Shown here: piece after piece, positions 23,827 through 36,263 of the stretch | Layout: the number at the start of each line of letters is the position of its first letter | Position numbering within the stretch: position 1 is the first letter of the stretch | From: Bombyx mori | Lineage: Eukaryota; Arthropoda; Insecta; Lepidoptera; Bombycidae | Length of the DNA: 64,000 nt | Assembly (NCBI RefSeq): GCF_030269925.1 | Contig: NC_085121.1 | Coordinates: 6,713,501 to 6,777,500, forward strand | Direction of reading: 5' to 3' | Made by a program: the position numbers and the translations under genes | Notes under the pieces: model-generated | What the model saw: only the letters and a program-made list of their open reading frames with translations | Told to the model about the DNA's origin: nothing | Database searches by the model: none

Positions 23827-25713
23827 TTCTAAACGTCTCAACGTGAGTGACGTGACATTTACGTTGTGATATTTAGTTTTATGGGCACCGGTAACCACTT
23901 AGGAACAGATAGACCGCGAGCTTGTTCACCACTATATACAATAAGTAAAAGAATCTACGTTTTCCCGCTACTGTTCCGTTTATTACGCGAAATATTTGTA
24001 CACACTCCCGTAGCCTTTATTTAAACAGTAGGTCCGTGACTCCCTAAATAATTATATAATTAGTAGGTTATGAAAAAGTTGTTTTCTTTTGTGTTTACAT
24101 TCTAGAAATAGGGTTTTAAGCGAGGAGAAATAGTTCAGATAGGGTTCGATTTCGAGTCCAAGCGTGGGGTAAATAAATAAGCTAATGGACCAAAAAAGTA
24201 ATTAGAGTTCGGTACCGAAAATTTGAACCCTAATAATATTCGTATATTTCAGAAAATATTATAAAGACAACACATATGTAAATATTACTTTTTGTATTTA
24301 AATAATCGTCAACTTTAACATTTATTGTACCTATTTATAATGCATTTATCTTTTATGAAATGAAAATAACATTCGAACAATTGGTTACTTTTTTTAATTT
24401 ACTTGGAAATCATACTTATTAATAGCCTTATAAAAGTTTAATGTTCAAGTAAGTTCAAGTTCCAAATATCTTGAATGAACACGAAATCTAGTTATACTTC
24501 AAATACTCTTCTCTGGTTATGATGTTTAACAAATTCGGAAAAATAATTATAGTATTTTCTCTTATGATAGCTTAAAGTAACAGCTCATATCAAAAACAAA
24601 AAGTTAACAATTATTTATAATATAGGTAAATAAAAATAAACTCTCAGTTCGATCATTATTCACTTTTTTAGTACAAAATATGAACACATTTTGATAATTT
24701 ATGCAATAAATACCTCTACTGTATCCCTATTCTTTGTACTTACAACTAGATGAACATGTCTCACACATGAGTTTTGCAGATGCTACAACAAATTTGGAGG
24801 TCTACAACATAGTGTATGTTTAACTAAATAGCATTTAGACAAAAGCGTAAAAAATTAACAAATCTTGCACATAATTTTATTCTTAGCTAACCAAATAGTA
24901 TTCACCTATAAAGATAAATTTATTTGTTTCGTTTGAAGAAGTACTGTAATGAAAATAGGTTTTGTCATTAACTGTACAGAGTTGGTGGGCAGTCTCGGTG
25001 GATAGAATTTCTGTTGTATGTAATTCAGACATCTATTTAACGGATTGTAAAACTATTACAATATGTAAATATGTAATCCAAAATGAATTACTTATTTATG
25101 CAAAAATATAATTATATAGAAAAACTAAATAACTATATAAGATAATAAGCTTAATTTCAAGTTTTTTTATAATAATAATTCTTAAGCCTATGAAATGTAA
25201 ACGATAAAACATTAAATAGCAACAATGAACTTTTTAAGCCTCAAATATAGTCCTGTGTAAATAAATGAAAACATTTATATTAAACAATATTGTATAAATG
25301 AACATAGGAATGGACCATTTATAAAACAAAAATCTTATAAAAACGAATTTTTAAATATGCAATTTAGTTTTCTTTTTTCATAAAACTAATATTTTATAAT
25401 AATATATTATAACATGGCCCAAATCTAATTTTACATAATATACTTTACTTTTTTCATTTAGATATAGCCTCCATAATTGTTACTATATTTTTACTATCCA
25501 TTCATAAATGGTTTTATTACTCAATCATAAATATTGCATTAATTCCAGTGTTATAACACTTAATAATATACTTAAAGGGCATCAAGAACACAACAACTTT
25601 GTTAAATTCAAAACCCAACTGAAGAATAACCCAAAACCACCTTCTTGTGATCATCAGTTTATTGAGAGGATTTTTTTCAGAATAATTTTAATTTATTATT
25701 CTCAAATTGGGTA
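23827..25713. other. AT-rich intergenic DNA
   Basis: No coding sequence or recognisable element was seen apart from short simple-sequence runs. The 75-codon frame at 25508 ends in the transposon next door and has no recognisable match. Confidence 0.4.
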
Positions 25714-26943
25714 TAGTAACCGGCAAACTTCTTGAGCCAATGACCTTGACTGCGCAGAACCGAATTTTAGATCACTTTGGTGGCGAGGGTGAGGCGCGAC
25801 GGCAGGGGAAATCGTATCGAGCGCTTTATTAGTAGATCAGTCGAACCTTGCGTCCCGCACCGCGCCCTCATTCCGCTTGCTCCCAAAAGTACGCTTGCGT
25901 ACAGTGGAAAGTCTATCGTTATTAATCGTTAAGCTATTTGTTATAATTACTTGTGGACTTTGTTGCCATTGCTATTTGTTGATTGTTTGTTGATTTTTTA
26001 TAAAACATACACTATGCCGCGACAAACTGGTGTACTATTCAAAAGAAAGGGTAGAAAAATTGTGTACGACGTATATTGCTTCATTATAAAACAGGGGAAG
26101 AATGATATGGAAAAATTAAAACAGACTTCGGAAGTAACAAAACCATCAGTGAGTACTGTTAGGTGCATTATTATTAAGGAAGCTAAAGGCTCTGGCTTGC
26201 TCGCCGTGTTTCGGACTCCGGGTAAGAAAAGATCAGGGAAGAAGAAAGTTACCGGAATGGATAGTTTCGTTCAATCTGTAATAAAAAGATGTAATCATAA
26301 TAACTACATAACAAGCAGCGAAACTCCGTACCGTAGAAAGGCTTCGAAAAATTTAAAGAAGATATAAATTCTAATGGCTCGGAATGAAGCTTACGACGTA
26401 TTATGAAAGAGCTAGGCTTCAGATGGAAAAAAAGAACAGAAAATAATCGGAAGCTGGTAATTGAAAAAAGTAACATTCGATTACTACGAATCGAATATCT
26501 TCAAAAAATAATTAATTATACACAAAAAAGAAGACCGAATCGACTGAGTTGTAAACTACACCGATGAGCCTATGTCGACTAATCACGATGATAGCGACTC
26601 GGGTGATGAAAACAGTGATGATGATGATGGTCAAGATTATGATAACGAAAAAAAAAATTACAAATACCAGCTTCGCTTCAACTGAACCAAGACCTGGCAA
26701 CAGCTCTAGTTTTGACTTAATAGAAGGAATATCTATTTTACCCCAAGATTAAATTATTACAATTATTAACCTATATGTTTTGTTGATGTTCTAATAAATA
26801 TATAAATAAATACATAATATGTTGATTTTAATAATTTAATAGCATTATGACGCAGAGTATGTAATGTTTTTGCATGTGAGTGTACCATGCGCGAACTTAC
26901 CCCCACTACGTCAACAAATGCTCAAGAAGTTTGGCGGCTATTA
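25714..26943 (+). mobile_element. Tc1/mariner-IS630 type transposon, 1230 bp, internally deleted
   Basis: Imperfect terminal inverted repeats of about 26 bp (TAGTAACCGGCAAACTTCTT against TAATAGCCGCCAAACTTCTT) are flanked by TA (25712-25713 and 26944-26945), the Tc1/mariner target. The interior encodes parts of a transposase (next entry). Confidence 0.75.
26014..26760 (+). pseudogene. IS630/Tc1-type transposase, truncated and internally deleted
   Basis: The frame 26014-26367 gives the N-terminal DNA-binding part (MPRQTGVLFKRKGRKIVYDV, then KKVTGMDSFVQSVIKRC). After a frame change, homology continues to about 26570 (LGFRWKKRTENNRKLVIEKS). It then jumps to an acidic C-terminal tail (26580-26690, rich in Asp and Ser). 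The catalytic DDE core between them is missing, so it is inactive. Confidence 0.65.
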
Positions 26944-27683
26944 TATCTGTTTATCATCCCATAGCCATAACACACAAGGCTTTGCCAACGGTTCATTGCA
27001 CTTCACGCACTTAGCCTAATTTAATAATAACACCAAAAAAGATTCTACCCAATTACGCACTTACAATTTGTAAAGGTGTCTTTAGAAAATATGGTATAGA
27101 AATACTTCATTAATATATCATAAATGTATCTATACAACTAATTTTGGAGTACTCAGATGAAAAAAGTAACATACTTCTTTTACAATCCAAAAAAATACAA
27201 TTATATAAAACAATATTATCTAAAACTAAAAATAACTCAAAAAATTTGCAAAAATAGAAAAATAATATTGTGTGTAATACTGCACACCATGCTTATAACT
27301 AAATCAGTCAAAGCATAACTGTTATAAAAGAATAAACTAATAAATTCAGGTTCACATTGATTATTTAAAAAACATTTTTGAAAATTTTATAATGAGGTTC
27401 CGAAATCAGTTTAACAATTTGAGCACATTAAAATAAAATGAATTATCGCCTTCATATTAAAATATGTTCAGATGGCTATATTGCTTACACTAGCTGTATG
27501 AACTACTAACTAAAGCCTAAATATAAATGGTAATAATAAAGCAAGTCGTGAGGCGGGATATTTGCATCAGTCTTGTGAAATTTTCAATTGTGTAATTGAT
27601 TAATGTCATTTGTCTATTTGGTACTCTTGTTGAAAATGAATAAAATGTTAATTTTCCATATTATTGCATAGCTTTAGAACTTA

Positions 27684-28847
27684 TCAATTCAGTTCTGACT
27701 TTAAAGATGAGAGAGTTGCATCAAGTACCCTACCAGCTGCATAACCAGGTATGTTAAGATAAGCAGGTTTGTCATGTTCACACAATCCTGGTTGTTGACA
27801 ACAGCGATTCATTGAGGATGTCGTTGCAGTGTTTGATGAAGTAGTACTACTACCTTGGGCACCACTGGTTTCAGATGTTATCAAACACACCATTTTGTGA
27901 GTTGTGAACTGTTCTAATGAACGTAATTGTTCACCACAATTTTCACACTTCAATTCTCTAGCATGCACTTTTCTGTGACTGTTCAAGGACCTGGAGTTAT
28001 CAAAGACTTTACTGCACATGTCGCAGTACTTCAATACTTTTTCTCCAGTACACACCACTTTGTGGTTATTGAGTCTATCTAGAGACATGTAACGTTTGTT
28101 ATTGCACAAGTCACATTTGAACTGTTTTTGAGGTACTCGGCCTGTATGGACCTGCATATGCTTACGTAAATTGCTCTTATCTTTAATATACTTTGAACAC
28201 ACTGAACACTTGTTTACATCCTTACGAGTATGAAGAGCATCCAGGTGCCTTCTGAGATGTGATTTTTTATGAAATGGCTCAAGGCATATTTGGCATCTGA
28301 ATGGTTTTTGTGATGGATGAACACCTGTCAAGTGGGTATTGAACTCCAATATTGTTGGATAACTTTTTCTACAATGAGGGCAATGAAATAGCTTGCGGCA
28401 AACTGCTGCGCTAGAGTCACAAAATGGATCTGAGCAATCGTCACAAAAAGTATCTATCCCTACTGGAGGTGTGGAAGTACCTGCCTGAAATTGCTCTAGT
28501 TCATTTTGTAAAGGATCATGTTCGGGGGAACATGCTCCAGAGGGTTCCTGCTTGACTTTAGCTTGATCTGAGTTCTCTGCAAATTCATCTTGATCTGGTG
28601 TGTTTCGAGATGTACTGGCAAGCATCCACCATGGATTGTAGTGCCACACCCCCAGTCCTGACTGTACTGCATTTTGCCCTTTTATGTCACTAGGTTTTGT
28701 TTGCGTTTCTGCATTTGAGTATCCAGGGAAACTTGGCAGTTCTTGTTTACTTCGGCTTGATTCAAATATACTGTGATGCGATATGAGGTTTTCATAGTCA
28801 CTCGTATCCAACTTCTTATCACTACTTTCTTGATCCCTTTTAGACAT
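27684..28847 (-). CDS. C2H2 zinc-finger protein, six fingers
   Basis: A single coding exon of 387 aa. Fingers lie at about residues 156-177, 185-206, 214-234, 244-266, 275-295 and 301-321; the fourth and sixth end in Cys instead of His (C2HC). Linkers between fingers vary and the standard TGEKP is mostly absent. A VKQEP sequence at 98-102 fits the sumoylation consensus. The Cys-rich segment at 134-150 (CDDCSDPFC) may bind another zinc. A nuclear DNA-binding transcription factor is inferred; the ortholog is not recognised. TTTACAG just upstream of the ATG looks like an acceptor, so a 5' UTR exon probably lies near 29265 (donor GTAAGT on the minus strand). The C-terminal 60 residues are Ser/Thr-rich. 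Confidence 0.85.
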   Translation of the reverse strand: MSKRDQESSDKKLDTSDYENLISHHSIFESSRSKQELPSFPGYSNAETQTKPSDIKGQNAVQSGLGVWHYNPWWMLASTSRNTPDQDEFAENSDQAKVKQEPSGACSPEHDPLQNELEQFQAGTSTPPVGIDTFCDDCSDPFCDSSAAVCRKLFHCPHCRKSYPTILEFNTHLTGVHPSQKPFRCQICLEPFHKKSHLRRHLDALHTRKDVNKCSVCSKYIKDKSNLRKHMQVHTGRVPQKQFKCDLCNNKRYMSLDRLNNHKVVCTGEKVLKYCDMCSKVFDNSRSLNSHRKVHARELKCENCGEQLRSLEQFTTHKMVCLITSETSGAQGSSTTSSNTATTSSMNRCCQQPGLCEHDKPAYLNIPGYAAGRVLDATLSSLKSELN

Positions 28848-28869
28848 TTCTTGTGATTAAGCTCTGTAA

Positions 28870-29962
28870 ATTAAAAGCAATAAAACACATTTCAATTTAT
28901 GTTTGAAATTCCTTGTCATAATGATATTTAAAATTGTTGTCGTGTCTATTTACAATTTACGTAAATAAACAACGCAATAATCGCGCGTTTTATTTAACAG
29001 GCAAACTTTCCGCTTGATAGACGAAAAAGATATTAAATCGCAAAATGAATGTGCTTTTAAATTTTAATTATAATCCATTTCATTATTTTTACAGTTTAAT
29101 TAATTTTATCAAACAAGAAAATGTAAACAGACAATTTTTTTGGTTTACAATGGATAAACAAACAACTTTCCATATTTGTAGGAATTAAATATATGGGGAG
29201 AATTTTAAAAATATTGCATGATACCATTTCACAGAAATCGTTTACTAAAAAAAATTGTTCTCAACTTACTTAGTACATACAATTCCTATTAAATATTTTA
29301 CTTTCAAAATAAAGAACTCATTGACGACCAGCCATTTTGTTTAATTGTTTACTTTATGTTCCGTCCGTCGGTTTCGTTCATTCTTTCCCATTGATAGCAT
29401 GACTGATTTTAGGTCCCATGAAAGCTGAAACCCGTTGTTTTTTAAAAAACTACATAAGAATAAATTATTTGCAGAAAATTTTTGAGCACAGCAAGATGTG
29501 AAATTTTTAATTTTGATATTCGGAAATGTCGGTAAAAAGACAACATTGTATAATACTTACTAGCCTCAATGCTTTGAAAATTTGAGATTAACAATGGGCT
29601 AATATTGTTTACATGGGAATCAACGAGGCTTAGAACCACTTTTCATGACTTCCACTTAGTGGCCTTCATCCCCTTTGCCGTCTTAATTATTTTTTTCTCA
29701 AAGAATGTTGCCTAAAACTTGAGGGTAAAGGCAGTTTTAGCTATTTCTATCGTAAATCAGTAATGGGTTTCGGTTTGAAGGGTAGGGCAGCCGTATTATT
29801 GTAACAACTGAGACTTCGAGCCAACTTAGGGTGAAAGCGATCACTATTTGAAATAGAAATTTTTAGAAATAGGTCCCGACATAATCTCATGATTAGTTAT
29901 GGGTAACCGAATACATAACATTTATAGATACATTAAAAAAAAACAATACAGCCTTACAAAAA
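28870..29962. other. Non-coding region upstream of the six-finger gene
   Basis: Probably holds its 5' UTR intron and promoter. At 29763-29870 a decayed piece resembling the Bm1 body (GGGTTTCGGTTTGAAGGGT) is visible. Nothing else recognised. Confidence 0.4.
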
Positions 29963-30873
29963 GGCTTATTACACTTGGATAAATTTAGTTGACTGAATAC
30001 AGTCGCTACTGAATTCAGTGAAGTGTAGTAGCATTAAGTAAGTTAGCCTATTAAATTCAGTAGCAAGGATGGTTTCTGACTGACTAAATCATTTTGAAGC
30101 CTAATTAGAAACACCTTTAGGAAGGTGTAATCGCATTTAGTTACTTAATGGTTTCAGTCGTCCCATAGCTCTCCGTGCGTAAGGACGTTTTAGTTTGTTT
30201 TTTACTTCCCAATAAAAAGTATTAATTTCGTTCACCTTTATTTAATGTGCTAGACATTTATAAATAGCCCGACATGTTTCAGGGATAATTTTTGTCAGCA
30301 GGGGTTGGGATATTGGAGAACTAAATTTTAAATCTTGATACGAATTTCCTGTTGCTAGAAATCTTAAGGTTACAACCAATCTTTCTTTTGGACTTATACT
30401 ATCGTAGGATTAGATATGTAATAGTTATATAATAGATATATAATAGAATATCGTAGGATAGTATCCTGCTTTTGAATAAACGGTGTCACAAGGTTTAATA
30501 TTAGGTCAAACGAGCTCGTATCAATTTATAGATAATTCTTGAAGTCTGCTGATCTAAATCACTCATAATGTTCATATTTGCTATTTTTCCGCTGAGCAAT
30601 AAATATTTTTTCACCCATATTATTCTTTTTTTTTTCAATTGAGCCGACAGCGACGGCTGCGCGAAGATCAATTTTTTGTTGTCTAGACAATATTGGTGTC
30701 ATCCCCGTACACACACGACAGGTCCAACTTTGTCGCGGTTAAACCATAGACCTATTTCGTACTTCAGTGGGTTAAACTGACAATTGATTCAGTAACTGAA
30801 TTTGGAACAGTGTCAGAAGCTTTTAAATTTGCTTCTGAATTCAGTCGACTAAATTTAGCCAAGTGTAATAAGC
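29963..30873. mobile_element. MITE with ~45-bp terminal inverted repeats
   Basis: The left end GGCTTATTACACTTGG, then AAATTTAGT and GACTGAAT, is mirrored at the right end. Both subterminal regions repeat the palindrome ACTGAATTCAGT. 911 bp, no open frame of note. The ends resemble PIF/Harbinger elements, but no 3-bp target duplication was resolved, so the class is uncertain. Confidence 0.6.
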
Positions 30874-31019
30874 CTTTAAACTTGAGCACAACTGACTAAT
30901 TAAATACTTTTAAATTTAATTACGTGTTAAAAAATTTGTGTTTTCATAAAAAGCTTTTTATCTTCAATTTCGTATAAATATCACAATTCTAACTTTACTA
31001 AAGTTACGGATTTCATATC

Positions 31020-31597
31020 ACTATGGAGGGTAGAGGTACCTTTACACCGGTTACTCACATTCGCACGAATACGCAAACCCGCAAGTGTAGGACGACATTT
31101 GCAAATGATTATGCTAAGTTTTCGCTGCATTCGTGGTTTTTCACGCTGTGTCGGTTTTTTAATAGACATCAAAGCGCGAGAACCGCGATCCTTCGCATAG
31201 TCTCCCACACATTCGCGTGACCAGTTGCGCCCAGGATTACGAAGGCAACGGACGTTTCGCTATTTTCATAGATCGTGACGTCTACTGTGTAGCGTATCTT
31301 CATAAAAAGAAATCCCATAAAAACAGCATGGCTATTAATGATGTCTGGGAAAGAATTGAAAACTCTTTTTCTCTTCAATGTTTTATTGACGAATTAAAAA
31401 AGAGGAGAAATTCGTGAGACATTCGTAAACAAGTGTAGGAGGAAGCGCAAACAGGTTCGCAAATTAAGTACCGAACCCATTTGTACAGCCCCTAAGTTTG
31501 CGAATGAATGTTTGACAGCCCTTCACATGCGCGCAAACATTCGTACAATGTGCGAATAATTGCGCGCATGTGAGTGGCCGGCATTACCCTCCATAGT
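31020..31597. mobile_element. MITE with ACTATGGAGGGTA inverted ends
   Basis: Terminal inverted repeats (ACTATGGAGGGTA, then an imperfect CGGxxACTCACAT block) enclose 578 bp that is rich in GCGAATG-type motifs near both ends. The frame 31217-31417 ends in INDVWERIENSF and faintly resembles a MADF-domain helix, as found in Harbinger-associated proteins; this is weak. Confidence 0.55.
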
Positions 31598-32464
31598 TCT
31601 TGACCTGACTGTAAGCATAGATTATCAATACAAGGCAGCATATATCAATACAAGGCAGCTTCTATTTTCTTCGTTCGTTCGCCAACATAGACAATACATT
31701 TAATTTAAGTGTATTATCTGTGAAATTACCGTTTGCCTACTTTAAGGACTTTTTGGCGGGAACGCGAGGAGTGAAGTAATTTAGTGTTCCTTTGAATTTA
31801 AATGTGGCTTTTCGAGTTCTTCCAAAAGTCCGCGATCCATGCCCAACATATGCGAACCATCCAGTCTCACATATCCTGTGGCCCCCTAGATGCGGGGACC
31901 CCATAGGAGATATGTTCCCTGGCTCAAAGAAGAAACTGTATTATGTATGCTGCTTACAAATATTACGTAGTAACCATGGAGAATAGGACTAAGAAGTACC
32001 ATCTTAGTGTATTAAAAAGTGTCTGCTGAAAGAAAGCCAATTAAGGTGATGCCATAGTAGCAAGAGGAAGGATTTTAAAAACAGCGCCATAAACAATCAC
32101 ATTTCACTTCAATTCAGCATTCTTTACCCTGTTAAAACTGCCATATTCATATCATTTCTACTTCCTACACTAGCGCAATTTCGGTGAATCTTCCAACAAT
32201 AACTTGTTGTTTAAAGGTGGACACCTTTTCAACTTGTCCCCTATACAATATTGTACCAAAGGGGATTGCCCACTCTCCATAGTGTGCTAGGCCCAAGATG
32301 GACATCAAATATTACTATAAAAATGTACTGATTCAAATTCTTAAATGTATTGGATATCAAAAAAATATATTGAAATTGACGCCACTATTATAAAAAATAT
32401 AATAAAAATAAAAACTCGTTTTGAGGTTAATTTTCTATATAAATAAGTGTCGGATTGTGAGATA

Positions 32465-33642
32465 CCGTAAAATGGGGCGATTAGGGACAAATTCCAACTT
32501 TATGAGCAATTTTAAGGTAGTTGTTGATGTATATAATGCTATATCAGGATCAAAATGATTGAGTCTTGGGGGCATCTTTGTTGTCCAATTTAAAATTATG
32601 CAACTAGCATTCCAGTTTAAGCAAAAAATGCAAAAATAGGTGTAATCCCTATTTGCCCGAAAATTGCGGTTAATTGGGATGAAATGAGAAATTTGCTAGG
32701 GTTGGCACTACTTTTATTTTTATATATAGTTTTAATTAATTTATTTATTTAGTTGCACCAACAAAGTGATCATCAATAAAAAAATTTTAAAAACTGACAA
32801 AAGTACATGGCAGACATCACCTCAATTATAGGTGCAATCGACAGTGCTGATATTTCTATCTGGGTTAAGAGATTAGGTGTGTCGGTTATTCCATGGATTA
32901 ATCAGATGAATACCCCCACTCTGAACAAATATTTAATATTTTATTAAGTATTACTTAGACATTTTTGTCCACCTTGAGATTTCATTGATCTTGTTACATG
33001 TCTCTGCAAAATCGACTTACTTATATTAAATTGCTTATTTATTTCAACTAAAGACTTATTCCCAATTTCGCTTCGAATAAACCAGATTTTTAACAACAAA
33101 TTTAAAAAAATATTGTTATAACTACATAGACAACCCTACAAACCTGTACCTATTTATACTTAGGTCGTTTCCATTTCACGTATTCTCATCCCAATTGACC
33201 CCTTTTTCGTTGTTATTTGTACCTAAGACGTCCCTAATATCCCCAAAAACAACAGATTTTTACATGTATCTTTATTTAATCAAATACATTAAAACCAATA
33301 ACAACTGAGACTTACCTTTAATATATATGCTGGTTCAAACACTAAATAACGTTTATAAATCATAGTCGTCTTCTATTATTATCAAATAAATAAAAGAGAG
33401 CAAAGTTTCTAGCACTAAAATAATTACCACCACAGGAAGTTAATTTGAAACGCGATTTTTTATAAGTTAGCAGCTATTATCATGCATATTCAGAGTTGTT
33501 TTGTGAACTTTCAACATTCTACTATTAAACTACAAAAAATGGAAGATTTTGCAACGAATATAAAACTTATATTGAGCGTCGAAAGATTTTCCCGGTTTTT
33601 TCCCGATTCGCCTCTCAATCCCTAAACGCCCCATTTTACCGG
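32465..33642. mobile_element. Tc1/mariner-type MITE with CCGTAAAATGGGGCG ends
   Basis: Ends CCGTAAAATGGGGCGATTAG and its near inverse are flanked by TA on both sides (32463-32464 and 33643-33644). 1178 bp, AT-rich, no transposase. Motifs resembling ATTGGGATGA recur in inverted orientation near both ends. Confidence 0.65.
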
Positions 33643-34141
33643 TACTTCAAGAACTTTTCTTTTCTTAATGTTTAAGATGTTCCTAATGTATTTTTATCCA
33701 ATAGGGTATAAAAACACACTTAATTCTTTAAATATCTATATTTTCTTCATCTTCATACACAATTAGTATCGTCTAAAAATAGCAAAGGAGAGCATATACA
33801 CGGTTTTAAATCTCGGTCAGGGTAAAACCACAATTCACACAATGTTTTTTAGTCGTAGTATGAAACGTTATTGATAAAAGTAAAATAAATCGAAGAAAAA
33901 TCAAAACACATCCATTTTGTACGCAAGCACAACACCACAAGCAGCAAGCGAAGTGTTAGTCAGTCAGATTAAATTCAGTGTTGTCAGTATAAAGAAAAAT
34001 AATTACATGAAATTCATATATCGATAATTTTTTTAGATAACCGATAATTGATTTATATTTTAATTTTTTATTTACGAGTACACATTATTTTTTATGTTTT
34101 TTTTTAGTTGTACATATTTAAATAACAATACTAGTAAAGTT

Positions 34142-34290
34142 TTTTTTATTGCTTAGATGGGTGGACGAGCTCACAGCCACCCTGGTGTTGCTAAGTGGTT
34201 ACTTGAGCCCACATACATCTACAACGTAAATGCGCCACCCACCTTGAGATATAAGTTCTAAGGTCTCAAGTATAGTTACAAGTTAAAGTC
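34142..34290 (-). repeat. Bm1 SINE 3' fragment
   Basis: Antisense Bm1 end (TTATTGCTTAGATGGGTGGA, then AACGTAAATGCGCCACCCAC). Truncated. Confidence 0.75.
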
Positions 34291-34299
34291 CAATGGGTA

Positions 34300-34917
34300 T
34301 GTCTTCGATGTTATTTTATGTGCATAAAATCCATTAAAATCGATTGATTAATGATAATACTTAAAATGGTTTATTTATATGTTTTATTTATATACTCAAA
34401 ATATTTACTTCATACGTAAAAGGTTTTCAAGCTGGCAATATTTTTCCCGCAAAAATAAAAATCCTTGTTTTTTCAATAGAGTTACTTTTTTTAAACTACT
34501 TATTGTAAACTGTAGTGGCGCTTATTTGCAAGAAAGTAAATGCATATTTATTTATGACAAAATTAATGCACTAAGTATTTTTTCTATAATCTATTGTCCG
34601 CTTTGGGCCTAAAATGGGCCATCCCCTTTGAGCTTGATTTAAGGAAAATCATTAATACAAGCTTCGAACGGACCACGAATTTGGTTCGCTTCTGAATCAA
34701 GTCTTGCCGTTTGTAGAATAGTCCTGCGAACATAATTATTAATGAAACCGCCTCGGCCCGCTAGCTTGCACATCGGATATGGTTTGCTCCGTACCGAATC
34801 CGGTCGTGTGGACTATTAAGCCGAACGAGGCGAACGAACTAGTCGTGTGCGGAACGTCAATAAGGACGGCTGCGCGTACCCTTATTTAAATCAGGGAGGA
34901 AATCGTTACCAAACGCG
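34300..34917. other. Non-coding region, nothing recognised
   Basis: A moderately GC-rich stretch at 34660-34900 contains related GAACGGACCACGAA and CGAACGAACTAGTCG motifs but no clear termini. Confidence 0.35.
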
Positions 34918-35373
34918 ATGTATTAATTGATGTTCTTCAACTATACAAAGATATTCACCAAGCGTCTTGCGGTGGGTCAGCAAATACGTAAATTGTATTG
35001 GCTTCTTAATAGAAAGTCTCAACTGTCAGTTGAAAACAAGCTTTTACTATGCAAATCTGTTATTAAACCCATTTGGTCATATGGCATCCAATTGTGGGGT
35101 ACTGCGTCAAACTCAAATATTGAAATCCTTCAAAGATTTCAATCAAAAACGCTCAGGATGATAGTGAACGCACCATGGTATGTTACAAATGAAAGAATCC
35201 ATTATGATCTTGCCATAAGAAAAGTCAAACATGAAGTAATCCATCGAGCTAAAGCATATTGTGTAAGATTGGAAGCCCATCCGAATAACCTTGCTAAGCA
35301 TTTAATGGACAACCTAATGACTACAAGAAGACTCAGAAGAAGAGTGCCTCAAGATCTACTAGATCTACTGTAG
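34918..35373 (+). mobile_element. Jockey-clade LINE ORF2 C-terminus
   Basis: The open frame (148 codons from 34927) encodes the post-RT region of a Jockey-clade element: LYWLLNRKSQLSVENKLLL, IWSYGIQLWGTASNSNIEIL and a final RRLRRRVPQDLL. It is truncated at the 5' side and lacks the reverse transcriptase catalytic motif. No poly(A) tail was found directly after it. Confidence 0.75.
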
Positions 35374-35456
35374 ATTAAGTAGATTAATTGATATGGACAT
35401 GTCAATGGACATTGTGCATGCACCGCCGAAATTATTTTTATCAAAACTACGGTTGA

Positions 35457-35696
35457 ATGTCTTACGACAGCTTACTGTATAGAATAAACAAAGATATTCC
35501 ATATTTGAAGGAAACATCTCACGAGCCTTATTGCATCGGACATGCTCGAAAGCAAACATTTACAATACTTAAACAGTGTTACTCAAAATTCAAAAAAGAC
35601 GTCTTCGAAGAAAATTTGAAGAAGAAATTTAAGAATGGCGAAGAAACGAGAAAGACAAATTATTGGAAGAGTAATTGTGACGATAACTTGAGCTAA
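35457..35696 (+). other. Unassigned small open frame
   Basis: 79 codons, Lys/Glu-rich, with no recognised domain and no known splice partner. It follows the Jockey fragment and precedes COQ4. It may be chance or a relic; it is listed only because it is clean and near a gene. Confidence 0.15.
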
Positions 35697-36202
35697 ACTT
35701 CGATTCTAGAAGTTCTCTTCCTAATGCAAAATACTTTAACGTGGCATTAATGGCACAATTGATATCGCTCTTTCGAAACAGACTTTCCCATAAATAGCAG
35801 TATTACTTTTTGTGATCAGAGGCTTAACCAAACCAGATTTCGCGGTTCATTCGCCAATATATTTTAAATTTAAATTAGATTTTCATCTAAAATTCTTATC
35901 AACTTCATGTTGGATCAAATTTGAGCGTGTTAATGATTTTACCTCTACCCTTAACCAAATAATTAGGTTGGTCCTCGGAGGGGGAAAAAATCACTTTTTG
36001 TGCTTTTGTAACTAATCGGAAAATTGCATTTTTGAACATAATAATAACATTTTCAAGTCGATAACAACTAAAACAACAATCTGTTGGTTTTAAAACATAA
36101 AAATATTTTTAAAGATCGATTTTAAGAAAAAAATTCGATAAATGTATAAAACGACTATCTCTTGCATCCCTAATATTATTCTGTGATGTAAAGAGATCTG
36201 TT

Positions 36203-36245
36203 AAGACTTGACCTGAAGGTCTTAGTTACCAGGTCACAAATACCA
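36203..36245 (-). repeat. MITE-A terminus, 19 bp upstream of COQ4
   Basis: The antisense strand reads GTGACCTGGTAACTAAGACC followed by TTCAGGTCAAGTCTTAA, the proximal end of MITE-A, and similarity then stops. The MITE-A end faces the COQ4 start codon as in the other copies. Confidence 0.6.
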
Positions 36246-36263
36246 TAAAAGTGATCTGTGATC

